From Pseudomonas brassicacearum (GTDB lineage: Bacteria > Pseudomonadota > Gammaproteobacteria > Pseudomonadales > Pseudomonadaceae), in NCBI RefSeq assembly GCF_009601685.2, contig NZ_CP045701.2:5084001-5148000 (forward strand): a stretch of 64,000 bases of DNA, in the 5' to 3' direction. Every line of letters starts with the position of its first letter. The stretch's first letter is position 1. A model generated the notes under the pieces. The model did not search any database and had not been told where the DNA came from. It saw nothing but the letters and a program-made list of their open reading frames with translations. Of the stretch, positions 26,930-35,202 are shown in pieces. The position numbers and the translations under genes are program-made.

Positions 26930-27945
26930 ACCTGATTCAACGTATCGACGCCCTGCTGCCGCAGACCCAATGCGGCAAGTGCGGCCATCCCGGGTGCAAG
27001 CCCTACGCCGAAGGCATCGCCCAGGGCGAGCCGATCAATAAATGTCCGCCCGGGGGACGTGAAACCCTCGCCGCCCTGGCCGAGCTGATGAAAATACCGG
27101 TGTTGGAGCTCGACACCAGCCGCGGCGTGGCCCCGGCGCAAATCGCCTTTATCCGTGAAGCCGAATGCATCGGTTGCACCAAGTGCATCCAGGCCTGTCC
27201 GGTGGACGCGATTGTCGGCGCGGCCAAGCTGATGCACACCGTCCTCATCGACGAATGCACAGGCTGCGATCTGTGCGTGGCGCCCTGCCCGGTCGATTGC
27301 ATTGAAATGCACCCTCTGCCGACGGCAAACGTGCTGCCGATCGTCGGCGGCCTGGCTTTCAGCGCCGAAGAACAGCAGGCGCGAACCGCCAAGCGCAATC
27401 ATGCCCGGCGCCGCTTCGAACAACGCAATGCGCGCCTGCGCCGCGAAGAAGAGCAGCGCCAGGCCGAACGCCTGGCTCGGGCCCAGCGAGCGGCGCAGGC
27501 CCAGGTTCAAACCCAGGATCAGGCACTCGATCCCGTACAAGCGGCACTGGAACGCGTGCGCGCGCAAAAAGCCGCCACCGCCGATGCCGCCTTGAAAAAA
27601 GCCAAGGTTGAGCTGGCCATGAGCCGGGCGCAATTGAACAAATCCTTGAAAGCCTTCGGCCACCCGCCCACCTTCGAGCAGCAGTCGCAACTGATCGTGC
27701 TGCAACGCCAGTTCGAAGCGGCCGAACAGGCCTTGAGCCAACTGGAAAACGCCGCACCCGCGGCCGCGCCAACCCCTGCACCGACGCAAAACGCCGAGCT
27801 GAAGCGGGCCAAGATCCAACTGGCGATGCGCCGCGCCGAACTCAGCAAAGCCCGGGCAGCTACGGCATCGGATGAACAACTGCAGGCATTGGAACAAGCG
27901 GTGAAGGATGCCGAACGCCAGGTGGACGCCCATGCCGCCTCTTGA
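26926..27945 (+). CDS. rnfB: RnfB-like ferredoxin subunit with long repetitive tail
   Basis: 339 residues, far longer than the usual 180-190. It starts at [20 protein letters not shown], so the N-terminal membrane helix of RnfB is absent. The 4Fe-4S domain (CGKCGHPGC ... KCPPGG) and two ferredoxin clusters ([12 protein letters not shown] and [12 protein letters not shown]) are intact. After residue 150 comes a charged Ala/Arg/Gln-rich coiled tail with an internal repeat ([16 protein letters not shown] near 226, [16 protein letters not shown] near 294). This tail is like the C-terminal repeats of RnfC/RsxC. Its ATG overlaps the rnfA stop by four bases. Confidence 0.85.
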   Translation: MNLIQRIDALLPQTQCGKCGHPGCKPYAEGIAQGEPINKCPPGGRETLAALAELMKIPVLELDTSRGVAPAQIAFIREAECIGCTKCIQACPVDAIVGAAKLMHTVLIDECTGCDLCVAPCPVDCIEMHPLPTANVLPIVGGLAFSAEEQQARTAKRNHARRRFEQRNARLRREEEQRQAERLARAQRAAQAQVQTQDQALDPVQAALERVRAQKAATADAALKKAKVELAMSRAQLNKSLKAFGHPPTFEQQSQLIVLQRQFEAAEQALSQLENAAPAAAPTPAPTQNAELKRAKIQLAMRRAELSKARAATASDEQLQALEQAVKDAERQVDAHAAS

Positions 27946-28918
27946 GCCAGTGGACGAACGGCTGCGCCAAGCAATGACGCGAGTGTTGCTGGCGACACTG
28001 CCCGGCACGCTGGCGTTGCTGTGGTTCCATGGCTGGGGCGTGGCGCTCAACTTGCTGTTGTCCGGCGTCACTGCGCTGGCGGTCGAAGCGTTGGTGCTGC
28101 GCCTGCGACGCCGGCCACTCAAGCCCGACCTGAACGATGGCAGCGCGCTGGTCAGCGCCACGCTGCTGGCCCTGGCCTTGCCGGCCTATTGCCCCTGGTG
28201 GCTGACCGTCACGGCGGCCGCTTGCGCCTTGCTGTTGGGCAAGCACCTGTGGGGCGGCGTCGGCAGCAACCCGTTCAACCCGGCGATGCTCGGGTACGCC
28301 CTGGTACTGGTGGCGTTTCCTTCCCAGATGAGTCACTGGCCGGCGCTCCACGGCATGGGCCTGTCTGAAGGCTTGCAGCAGGTATTCGGCGCTCATCCGA
28401 CGCCCGATGCCTGGGCCGGGGCGACCGCGCTGGAAAGTGTGCGGATCAACACGAGCCTGACCGTCGATGAACTGTTCGCCAACGATCCGGCGTTCGGACG
28501 CTTCGGGGGCCGGGGTGTCGAATGGGTCAACCTGGCCTTCCTGGCGGGTGGTCTGTTTCTGCTGCAGCAACGGGTGTTCAGTTGGCATGCACCGGTGGGC
28601 ATGCTGGTGAGCCTGTCCATCGTCAGCCTGCTGTGCTGGAACGGCTCGGGCTCCGACTCCCATGGCTCGCCGCTGTTTCATCTGTTCAGCGGCGCAACCA
28701 TGCTCGGCGCATTTTTTATCGCGACCGAACCGGTCTCGGGTGCCAAGACCCCTCTGTCCCGCCTGCTGTTTGGCGCGGGCATGGGGTTGCTGGTCTATCT
28801 GATACGCACCTGGGGTGGCTACCCGGACGGCGTGGCGTTCGCGGTGTTGCTGATGAACCTCGGCGTGCCGGCGCTGGACCGGTTTGCCGAGGCGCGACAA
28901 CGGCGGCCACTGACATGA
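27932..28918 (+). CDS. rnfD: RnfD-like flavinylated membrane subunit
   Basis: 328 residues, about ten membrane helices. The covalent FMN attachment site is present: [20 protein letters not shown] (Thr of SGAT). Other conserved blocks are [20 protein letters not shown] and [21 protein letters not shown]. The start [11 protein letters not shown] overlaps the end of rnfB by 14 bases, leaving no room for rnfC between them, whereas rnfC lies there in PAO1 and E. coli. Confidence 0.87.
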   Translation: MPPLEPVDERLRQAMTRVLLATLPGTLALLWFHGWGVALNLLLSGVTALAVEALVLRLRRRPLKPDLNDGSALVSATLLALALPAYCPWWLTVTAAACALLLGKHLWGGVGSNPFNPAMLGYALVLVAFPSQMSHWPALHGMGLSEGLQQVFGAHPTPDAWAGATALESVRINTSLTVDELFANDPAFGRFGGRGVEWVNLAFLAGGLFLLQQRVFSWHAPVGMLVSLSIVSLLCWNGSGSDSHGSPLFHLFSGATMLGAFFIATEPVSGAKTPLSRLLFGAGMGLLVYLIRTWGGYPDGVAFAVLLMNLGVPALDRFAEARQRRPLT

Positions 28919-29526
28919 ACAATCCCGTCGGCGTGGCACTCCTGACCTTGTTGATCGGCCTGGGTGTCGGTGCCACTTACCTCACGCACCTGGGCACGAC
29001 CGGGCGCATCGAGGCCCAGCGACAAGCACTGGCGAACAGGGCCTTGCTCGAGGTGCTGCCCACCGACCACTATGATAACCAGCCTTTGGCGCACCCCGTT
29101 GTCACAGCCTCGGTGCCCCTGGCCCATAGCACGCTGCTGGGTGGCTACCTGGCGACTCGCAGCGGCCAACCCAGCGCCGTGCTGCTGCGTAGCCAGGCGC
29201 TGGGTTATGAAGGCAGCATCGAATTGTTGATCGCCATCGAGCCACAAGGCCGGTTGCTGGGCGTCAAGACCTTGCGTCAATCCGAGACACCCGGATTGGG
29301 CGCGGCGATTGCCGGCTGGCCGAATGCCTGGTTGCAGACTTTCACGGGTAAATCACGCCAGGCGCCTGATGACAGCGGCTGGGCCTTGAAAAAGGACCAG
29401 GGCCAGTTCGATCAACTGACAGGCGCGACAGTGACGTCCCGGGCGGTCCTGCAGGCTGTTCACGATGCGTTGCGTTACTTCGACGAGCACAAGGCTCAGT
29501 TGATGGGGGTGGCTGCAAATGAATAA
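28915..29526 (+). CDS. rnfG: RnfG-like FMN-binding subunit
   Basis: 203 residues with one N-terminal membrane helix (VGVALLTLLIGLGVGATYL) and a periplasmic FMN-binding domain. The flavin attachment motif is intact: FDQLTGATVTSRAVLQAV (Thr of the second GAT-x-T). ETPGLGAAIAG is the usual RnfG signature before it. The ATG overlaps the rnfD stop (ATGA). Confidence 0.87.
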   Translation: MNNPVGVALLTLLIGLGVGATYLTHLGTTGRIEAQRQALANRALLEVLPTDHYDNQPLAHPVVTASVPLAHSTLLGGYLATRSGQPSAVLLRSQALGYEGSIELLIAIEPQGRLLGVKTLRQSETPGLGAAIAGWPNAWLQTFTGKSRQAPDDSGWALKKDQGQFDQLTGATVTSRAVLQAVHDALRYFDEHKAQLMGVAANE

Positions 29527-30052
29527 GCCATGGGCACTGACACACGGCCTGCTGCTCGTCCCTTTGGTTGGCGCGAGCGGTTCGCTGGTTGGCGCGCTGG
29601 GGTTATGGCTGGCCTGGGCCTGGGTTCTTTTCAGCCATGGCTTGGCAATGGGGCTTGTCCGGCAACGCCTGACAGCCTGTCAACGGCTGCTCGCCTCCAT
29701 CGTGCTGGCCGCGACCCTGACCACCTGCACTGGCCTTGTCGTCCAGGCCTGGGCGCTGGAGCTTTATCGACCGTTGAGCCTTTACGTTGGCTGGATCGCC
29801 CTGAGCTGCGTGACCTTGGAGCACGAAGGTTTCTTCGTTGAGTCTCGCTGGTCCGGCCGCCTCAGGCTGGCCGGGCTGTTTGGCCTCTTGATGATCAGCC
29901 TGGGCGCCGTGCGTGGGCTGATCGGCAGCGGCCTGCCCCTGGCCCTGCTCGCCCCTGGCGGGTTCATTCTGCTTGGGCTGCTGTTGGCGGCCCGACAGGC
30001 CTGGACGACCGCCAAACCCCATTCATCCGTTAAGGAAACGCCGCGCCCATGA
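29519..30052 (+). CDS. rnfE: RnfE-like membrane subunit, short and divergent
   Basis: 177 residues versus about 230 in E. coli RsxE. It aligns by pattern: VPLVGASGSLVGALGLWLA corresponds to the family CPLLAVT block, with the cluster Cys replaced by Val. WIALSCVTLEHEGFF corresponds to the VTNC block, with that Cys kept. GLIGSGLPLALLAPGGF matches the C-terminal loop. The GRAEAFA signature is degraded to LEHEGFF. It overlaps rnfG by eight bases and nth by four. Confidence 0.75.
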   Translation: MNKPWALTHGLLLVPLVGASGSLVGALGLWLAWAWVLFSHGLAMGLVRQRLTACQRLLASIVLAATLTTCTGLVVQAWALELYRPLSLYVGWIALSCVTLEHEGFFVESRWSGRLRLAGLFGLLMISLGAVRGLIGSGLPLALLAPGGFILLGLLLAARQAWTTAKPHSSVKETPRP

Positions 30053-30687
30053 ACGCCGCAAAACGCCTGGAAATATTTCGTCGCTTTCACGAGGACAACC
30101 CGGAACCGAAAACCGAACTGGCTTATTCCTCGCCGTTCGAGTTGCTGATCGCAGTCATTCTGTCAGCCCAGTCCACCGACGTCGGCGTCAACAAAGCCAC
30201 GGCCAAACTGTTCCCGGTGGCCAATACGCCGGAGGCGATCCATGCCCTGGGCGTCGAAGGATTGTCCGAGTACATCAAGACCATCGGGCTGTTCAACAGC
30301 AAGGCCAAAAACGTGATCGAGACCTGCCGCCTGCTGATCGAGCGCCACGGCGGTGAAGTCCCGCAGACTCGCGAAGCGCTGGAAGCCCTTCCGGGGGTCG
30401 GCCGCAAAACCGCCAATGTCGTGCTCAATACCGCGTTTCGGCAGTTGACCATGGCGGTCGACACCCACATTTTCCGCGTCAGCAACCGCACCGGGCTGGC
30501 CCCCGGCAAAAACGTGGTGGAGGTCGAGAAGAAACTGATGAAATTTGTCCCCAAGGAATTCCTGCTGGACTCCCATCACTGGCTCATCCTTCACGGGCGT
30601 TACGTTTGCCTGGCCCGCAAGCCTCGCTGCGGCAGCTGCCGAATCGAAGATTTATGCGAATACAAGCACAAGACCTCCGACGATTGA
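30049..30687 (+). CDS. nth: Endonuclease III (DNA glycosylase/AP lyase)
   Basis: 212 residues. Helix-hairpin-helix LEALPGVGRKTANVVLNTAF carries the catalytic Lys, followed by the catalytic Asp in VDTHIFRVSNR. The C-terminal 4Fe-4S loop (C-x6-C-x2-C-x5-C) is in CLARKPRCGSCRIEDLC. It excises oxidised pyrimidines and cuts abasic sites. It is the last gene of the rnf operon, an association kept in many gammaproteobacteria. Confidence 0.97.
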   Translation: MNAAKRLEIFRRFHEDNPEPKTELAYSSPFELLIAVILSAQSTDVGVNKATAKLFPVANTPEAIHALGVEGLSEYIKTIGLFNSKAKNVIETCRLLIERHGGEVPQTREALEALPGVGRKTANVVLNTAFRQLTMAVDTHIFRVSNRTGLAPGKNVVEVEKKLMKFVPKEFLLDSHHWLILHGRYVCLARKPRCGSCRIEDLCEYKHKTSDD

Positions 30688-30794
30688 GACGCTATTGCTT
30701 TTATCGATCCATCGATTGAAAAAATCTTTTTTACCCGCCCGTGGTTTATGGATATAAGGAGCGCCAATGGCAGTCTTAGCCTGGAGTCGAACCC

Positions 30795-30977
30795 ATGAGT
30801 GCTGGCAAAGAACAACTGGATGTAGAAGACGAATTCATCGCCGCTGAGGCCGACGACGTCGAACCTGTGGTCGTGGAAGTGGCGAAAACCAACCTGAGCA
30901 AGCGCCGCACCATTGATAACCTGCTGGAAGAGCGCCGCCTGCAGAAGCAACTGGCCGATTATGACTTTGACCTCTGA
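30795..30977 (+). CDS. PA3496-family small acidic protein
   Basis: 60 residues: an acidic N-terminal half (EQLDVEDEFIAAEADDVEP) and a conserved C-terminal block (KRRTIDNLLEERRLQKQLADYDFDL). It matches the small family annotated as a putative envelope integrity protein in Pseudomonas, found after nth as in PAO1. No membrane segment is visible. GGAG precedes the ATG. Confidence 0.8.
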   Translation: MSAGKEQLDVEDEFIAAEADDVEPVVVEVAKTNLSKRRTIDNLLEERRLQKQLADYDFDL

Positions 30978-30982
30978 CACGT

Positions 30983-31007
30983 AAAAGCCTCCCTGATGGA
31001 GGCTTTT
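30983..31007. terminator. Terminator between the PA3496-type gene and the response regulator
   Basis: AAAAGCCTCC / GGAGGCTTTT stem with loop CTGAT followed by TTTAC. Symmetrical tracts suit the two convergent genes. Confidence 0.88.
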
Positions 31008-31030
31008 TACTGTACGCGTGTTCCGTAAAC

Positions 31031-31657
31031 TCACGCCAACCCATTGCGCTGTGCCAGTTCGATCAGGTCGACCAGCGAACGGGCATTGAGCTTCAATAAC
31101 AGGCGCGTCTTGTAGGTACTGACGGTCTTGTTGCTCAAGAACATTCCATCGGCGATCTCCTTGTTGGTCTTTCCGCGCGCCAGTTGCTGCAAGACCATCA
31201 TCTCGCGCCCCGATAATCGATCGACCATATCGGACTCACTGGCATTGCCCAGACTCGACCGCACCGTATGCAGTGCCTGGTTGGGAAAGTAACTGTAGCC
31301 GGACAGTACTGCCTTGATAGCACTCAGTAACTCGGTAAGATCCTGTTGCTTGCATACATATCCGGCCGCCCCCGTCTGCATACAGCGCATCGAAAAATGT
31401 CCCGGCGACTGGGAAGTCAGCACCAACACCTTCATGGGTGAAGGAATAGTCGTCAGGCGAGCAATGACTTCCAATCCGTCCAACTTCGGAATACCGATAT
31501 CGAGAATGACGATATCGGGCATAAGTTCGCGGGCAAACTGTAAAGCATCGACGCCATTATCGGTTTCGGCAACGACTTCATAACCATGACGCTCCATCAG
31601 CAAACGTACAGCAAGACGAATGACGGGATGATCATCCACGATCAGCACTTTATTCAT
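31031..31657 (-). CDS. LuxR/NarL-family response regulator (EvgA/RocA1-like)
   Basis: 208 residues. Receiver domain MNKVLIVDDHPVIRLAVRLL with phospho-Asp in IVILDIGIPKLDGLEV and Lys in YVCKQQDLTEL, then a LuxR-type helix-turn-helix (LSGREMMVLQQLARGKTNKEI, VSTYKTRLLLKLNARSLVDL). The MNKVLIVDDHP start and overall sequence resemble the RocA1/EvgA group that controls surface structures. No cognate sensor kinase is adjacent, so it is an orphan here. The ATG giving MNKV is chosen over one 14 codons upstream. Confidence 0.82.
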   Translation of the reverse strand: MNKVLIVDDHPVIRLAVRLLMERHGYEVVAETDNGVDALQFARELMPDIVILDIGIPKLDGLEVIARLTTIPSPMKVLVLTSQSPGHFSMRCMQTGAAGYVCKQQDLTELLSAIKAVLSGYSYFPNQALHTVRSSLGNASESDMVDRLSGREMMVLQQLARGKTNKEIADGMFLSNKTVSTYKTRLLLKLNARSLVDLIELAQRNGLA

Positions 31658-32125
31658 GGGCAAATCCAACTTCGCTGTTCGAATTTTTAGAGCACGCACA
31701 ATAGCCTAGTCATTTCTACCTTGGCATGCTGCCCCCCCCTGAACGCTCGCACCGAGAGACAGAACCTACAAGCTATACAGAAAATTCCTACGAATTACCC
31801 CAGAAAAAATGTGTCATGAATTTTTTTACCGAGAAAAAATGACCTCTCTCAACAACCCGGCAACCCTATGAACAATGCGCTCTTTCAGCGCCATACCCAG
31901 TTGCGGAAACCCCGTTGAAAAACACTTCACTCATAGAAAGTAACTGAATTATTTACTGTTAAAACTACCTTCCACTCACTCCAGGAAGAAGATTCATATA
32001 TAAAACACACTCAGGCACCCGACATCCAGCATCGGCAGCCTTTGCAACCACACCTATATTTATCAAGCATAGACAACCACTTTCCAGCCCACTCACCGAG
32101 CATGAATATTTCATGAGCATTTACC
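31658..32125. other. AT-rich intergenic region
   Basis: 468 bases with visibly lower GC than the rest of the window. It contains the promoter region of the response regulator (minus) and of the next gene (plus). A run of eight C is at 31732-31739, and A/T runs (AAAAAATG, ATTTTTTTACC, GAGAAAAAATGAC) lie at 31800-31845. No open frame with credible coding character is seen. AT-rich sequence of this sort in Pseudomonas is often bound by MvaT-type silencers; that is inference. Confidence 0.6.
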
Positions 32126-32611
32126 ATGAACAAACCTTTGAAAACCATCACCAACCCCATGACTCTCATTGCCATATTTGCAACTTTATCCGAAACGTCC
32201 GCAGCCATTTCGTTACCCTTTCTGGATGATGACGATCGTGAATACTATCTTTGGTTCTTGATCAGTTTTCCTTTTTATCTATTGCTGCTTTTTTTCATCA
32301 CCCTCAATTTCAATTATCGTTCCCTGTACTCACCTTCAGATTTTCGCAAGAGCAAACATTTCATAAAGACCATGGGTGATTCGCCCTGTCGGCGTAAACG
32401 GATCCTGCGCCGGGCGGGAAAGGCCAAAGAGTGGCTGTTGATACGTTTTCAACGACACGGGCGCGAATCAGCGGACACGCTTTTCATTGTGTGCAGCCAA
32501 TCGGGGCATCTGATCGAAACCTGCCAGTCTGTGCACGTAAAGCGCACTGGCATCGTTGTGTGCATCATCTACAACAGCACCGAGCGTGCCGCACCAGGGC
32601 AGGATGAATGA
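32126..32611 (+). CDS. Unidentified membrane protein, possibly altered at its C-terminus
   Basis: 161 residues. Two hydrophobic segments (MTLIAIFATLSETSAAISLP and YYLWFLISFPFYLLLLFFIT) bracket a DDDDRE acidic turn, then LNFNYRSLYSPSDFRKSKHFIKTM. The rest (about residues 85-161) is basic and Cys-containing with no clear fold. The base composition switches from AT-rich to GC-rich near 32380, so the original reading frame may have been replaced or shifted there. No strong ribosome-binding site is seen. Not recognised as any named family. Confidence 0.5.
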   Translation: MNKPLKTITNPMTLIAIFATLSETSAAISLPFLDDDDREYYLWFLISFPFYLLLLFFITLNFNYRSLYSPSDFRKSKHFIKTMGDSPCRRKRILRRAGKAKEWLLIRFQRHGRESADTLFIVCSQSGHLIETCQSVHVKRTGIVVCIIYNSTERAAPGQDE

Positions 32612-32663
32612 GCGATCGTGGGGCAGCGCTACGGCGAATGGGCCTGCGCAAAAGAAGAGGTCC

Positions 32664-32700
32664 AAAAAAAACGGCCTGCTCGAAGCAGGCCGTTTTCTTT
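32664..32700. terminator. argG terminator (bidirectional)
   Basis: AAAAAAAACGGCCTGCT / AGCAGGCCGTTTTCTTT stem around CGA, 12 bases past the argG stop. Confidence 0.9.
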
Positions 32701-32712
32701 GTACAGCCAAGG

Positions 32713-33930
32713 TCAGAACAGCTTGCGACCCTTGTTCGCCGCGATGCGCATGCGCAGGGCGTTGAGCTTGATGAAGCCGGCCGCGTCAGCCTGGTTATAG
32801 GCACCGCCGTCTTCTTCGAAGGTCGCGATGTTGGCATCGAACAGCGAGTCGTCGGACTTGCGCCCGGTCACGATCACGTTGCCCTTGTACAACTTCAGGC
32901 GCACGACACCGTTCACGTTGGTCTGGGAGGCGTCGATCATCTGTTGCAGCATCAGACGCTCAGGGCTCCACCAGTAGCCGGTGTAGATCAGACTGGCATA
33001 CTTGGGCATCAACTCATCTTTGAGGTGAGCCACTTCGCGGTCCAGGGTGATCGACTCGATCGCCCGGTGGGCACGCAGCATGATGGTGCCACCTGGGGTT
33101 TCGTAGCAGCCGCGGGACTTCATGCCCACATAGCGGTTTTCGACGATGTCCAGGCGACCGATGCCGTGTTCGCCACCGATGCGGTTCAGGGTCGCCAGCA
33201 CGGTGGCCGGGCTCATCTCAACGCCGTCCAGCGCGACGATATCGCCGTTGCGATAGGTCAGTTCCAGGTATTGCGGGGTATCAGGAGCCTTCTCCGGGGA
33301 GACGGTCCAGCGCCACATGTCTTCTTCGTGCTCGGTCCAGGTGTCTTCCAGCACGCCGCCTTCATAGGAGATGTGCAGCAGGTTGGCATCCATCGAGTAC
33401 GGGGATTTTTTCTTGCCATGGCGCTCGATCGGAATCGCGTGCTTCTCGGCGTAGTCCATCAGTTTTTCACGGGACAGCAAGTCCCATTCACGCCACGGGG
33501 CAATGACTTTCACGCCCGGCTTGAGGGCATAGGCACCCAGTTCGAAGCGCACCTGGTCGTTGCCTTTGCCGGTGGCGCCATGGGAAATGGCGTCGGCGCC
33601 GGTTTCGTTGGCGATTTCGATCAGGCGCTTGGCGATCAACGGACGGGCGATGGACGTACCCAGCAGGTACTCGCCTTCGTAAACGGTGTTGGCGCGGAAC
33701 ATCGGGAACACGAAATCGCGGACGAATTCTTCGCGCAGGTCATCGATGTAGATCTCTTTGACGCCCATGGCCTGGGCCTTGGCGCGTGCAGGCTCGACTT
33801 CTTCGCCCTGTCCCAGGTCAGCGGTGAAGGTCACCACTTCGCAGTTATAAGTGTCCTGCAGCCACTTGAGGATCACCGAAGTGTCCAGGCCGCCGGAATA
33901 CGCCAGAACGACCTTGTTTACGTCCGCCAT
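32713..33930 (-). CDS. argG: Argininosuccinate synthase
   Basis: 405 residues. The N-type ATP pyrophosphatase loop is [19 protein letters not shown]. Citrulline and aspartate contacts are in [20 protein letters not shown] ([20 protein letters not shown]), [16 protein letters not shown] and EGGVLEDTW. It joins citrulline and aspartate with ATP in arginine synthesis. Tandem ArgR-type sites lie directly upstream. The neighbour order argG-motY-pyrC-rnt is the same in PAO1. Confidence 0.98.
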   Translation of the reverse strand: MADVNKVVLAYSGGLDTSVILKWLQDTYNCEVVTFTADLGQGEEVEPARAKAQAMGVKEIYIDDLREEFVRDFVFPMFRANTVYEGEYLLGTSIARPLIAKRLIEIANETGADAISHGATGKGNDQVRFELGAYALKPGVKVIAPWREWDLLSREKLMDYAEKHAIPIERHGKKKSPYSMDANLLHISYEGGVLEDTWTEHEEDMWRWTVSPEKAPDTPQYLELTYRNGDIVALDGVEMSPATVLATLNRIGGEHGIGRLDIVENRYVGMKSRGCYETPGGTIMLRAHRAIESITLDREVAHLKDELMPKYASLIYTGYWWSPERLMLQQMIDASQTNVNGVVRLKLYKGNVIVTGRKSDDSLFDANIATFEEDGGAYNQADAAGFIKLNALRMRIAANKGRKLF

Positions 33931-33983
33931 GCCATCACTCCACGGGTTGTACGGAAAGCCGTGAAGTCTAACGTCCAGCGCGG

Positions 33984-34025
33984 ATAATTTACAGGGGCGC
34001 GACAGCTTATGACGACGAAGCGACA
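33984..34025 (-). promoter_or_regulatory. Tandem ArgR-type operator of argG
   Basis: On the minus strand TGTCGC occurs at 34025-34020 and at 34004-33999, exactly 21 bases apart. Each is followed by N8 and CA or AA, fitting the P. aeruginosa ArgR half-site TGTCGC-N8-AA-N5 as I recall it. It lies about 55 bases before the argG ATG, a repressing position. Confidence 0.7.
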
Positions 34026-34058
34026 GATTATGTCGAGCGTGCGACGGTCAAAATCAAC

Positions 34059-35009
34059 TCAGGACGTGCGCGAAGTCGCCCCGGCAGGCGCGACGGCGGG
34101 TGTCTTGGCCGGCGCCGCAGTAGGCGCGGGCTGCGCAGCAGGTGCCGGCGCTTCGGTCGGCGCCACGCGCTCCAGGCGCACGACCACTCGACGGTTCTTG
34201 GCACGGTTGGCGGCATTGGTGTTGGGCACCAGGGGGTAACGCTCGCCATGGAAGCGCAGGGTAATCTGCGACTCCTGGAAGCCATTGGCCTTGAAGAAGT
34301 CCTGGACCGCCAGGGCCCGGCGGCGCGACAGCTCACGGTTGGTCAAGCGGTTGCCACTGTTATCAGAGTGGCCATCTAGCTCGACATGGTTGACGCTCGG
34401 GTCGGCCTTGATGAAATCGAGCATCACCTGCAGTTGGGCCTTGGCTTGGGTGTCGAGCACCACTCCGTCGCCGGGGAAGCCGATCTGTGTTTGCTTGATC
34501 TGCTCAAAGTTCTTCGGCAACAGTTTCGCTACACAACCCTGATAATCGCTGAAAGCCTTGCTGAAACGCACCGGCAGCAGGCGTACCTCCGAGACCCGGC
34601 CGTCTTCGGCATTGCGGCGCACCACGGGGCTGCGACCTTCCATCAGTCCACTGATCAAGCGGCCCGCCTGGACCTGGGAGCTGTTGAACAGTACATCGCC
34701 GCTGCCGATCCTGACCGACCCCAGGTTGATATCGCCCCGCCCCGGTTGCCACGGTGCGGCGGCCGCCAATAGGGTTGCCGAACCACCGCCAAGCATCGGG
34801 TTGTAGGTCTTGAGGCGAAACGTAGCCTGTTCGCCGGCCCGACGCACGAATTCGCCACTGCCAAAATCAGTGATCGGCTGGCTCAGCCGGCACTCGAACT
34901 TGTCGCCTTCGACCGTCCACTCAATGCTCTCCAGACGGGTCTGGAAAGTGAGCGCCATGGCGGGAAGGCTGGCAAACACACTGAGCAAGGCTAGATAACG
35001 CTGGCGCAC
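34059..35009 (-). CDS. motY: MotY-like flagellar stator-associated OmpA-family protein
   Basis: 316 residues. A signal peptide (VRQRYLALLSVFASLPAMAL) and MotY-type N-domain (TFQTRLESIEWTVEGDKFEC) precede the OmpA/MotB peptidoglycan-binding domain (HVELDGHSDNSGNRLTNREL, SRRRALAVQDFFKANG, NRRVVVRLE). A Pro/Ala-rich tail ends the protein. MotY anchors the stator ring to peptidoglycan and is needed for flagellar torque in Pseudomonas. The GTG at 35009 has GGAG six bases ahead. The position between argG and pyrC equals PA3526. Confidence 0.87.
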   Translation of the reverse strand: MRQRYLALLSVFASLPAMALTFQTRLESIEWTVEGDKFECRLSQPITDFGSGEFVRRAGEQATFRLKTYNPMLGGGSATLLAAAAPWQPGRGDINLGSVRIGSGDVLFNSSQVQAGRLISGLMEGRSPVVRRNAEDGRVSEVRLLPVRFSKAFSDYQGCVAKLLPKNFEQIKQTQIGFPGDGVVLDTQAKAQLQVMLDFIKADPSVNHVELDGHSDNSGNRLTNRELSRRRALAVQDFFKANGFQESQITLRFHGERYPLVPNTNAANRAKNRRVVVRLERVAPTEAPAPAAQPAPTAAPAKTPAVAPAGATSRTS

Positions 35010-35202
35010 GGGAGGCTCCACTGACTTTTATACAAAGATCGACGCATGCCAGGGGGGCATGACGCCTGTCCGGGGCGCTGCACGGATTCGCGGCACACCT
35101 GTAGGAGCTATCGGTAAGTTGCGGCAGAACTTGATAGCGGGTGCCTGAATCGGTCTTTTCCGGTAGCATTCCCCAGAGTTTGACCCGCCTGGAAGCCCCC
35201 CA

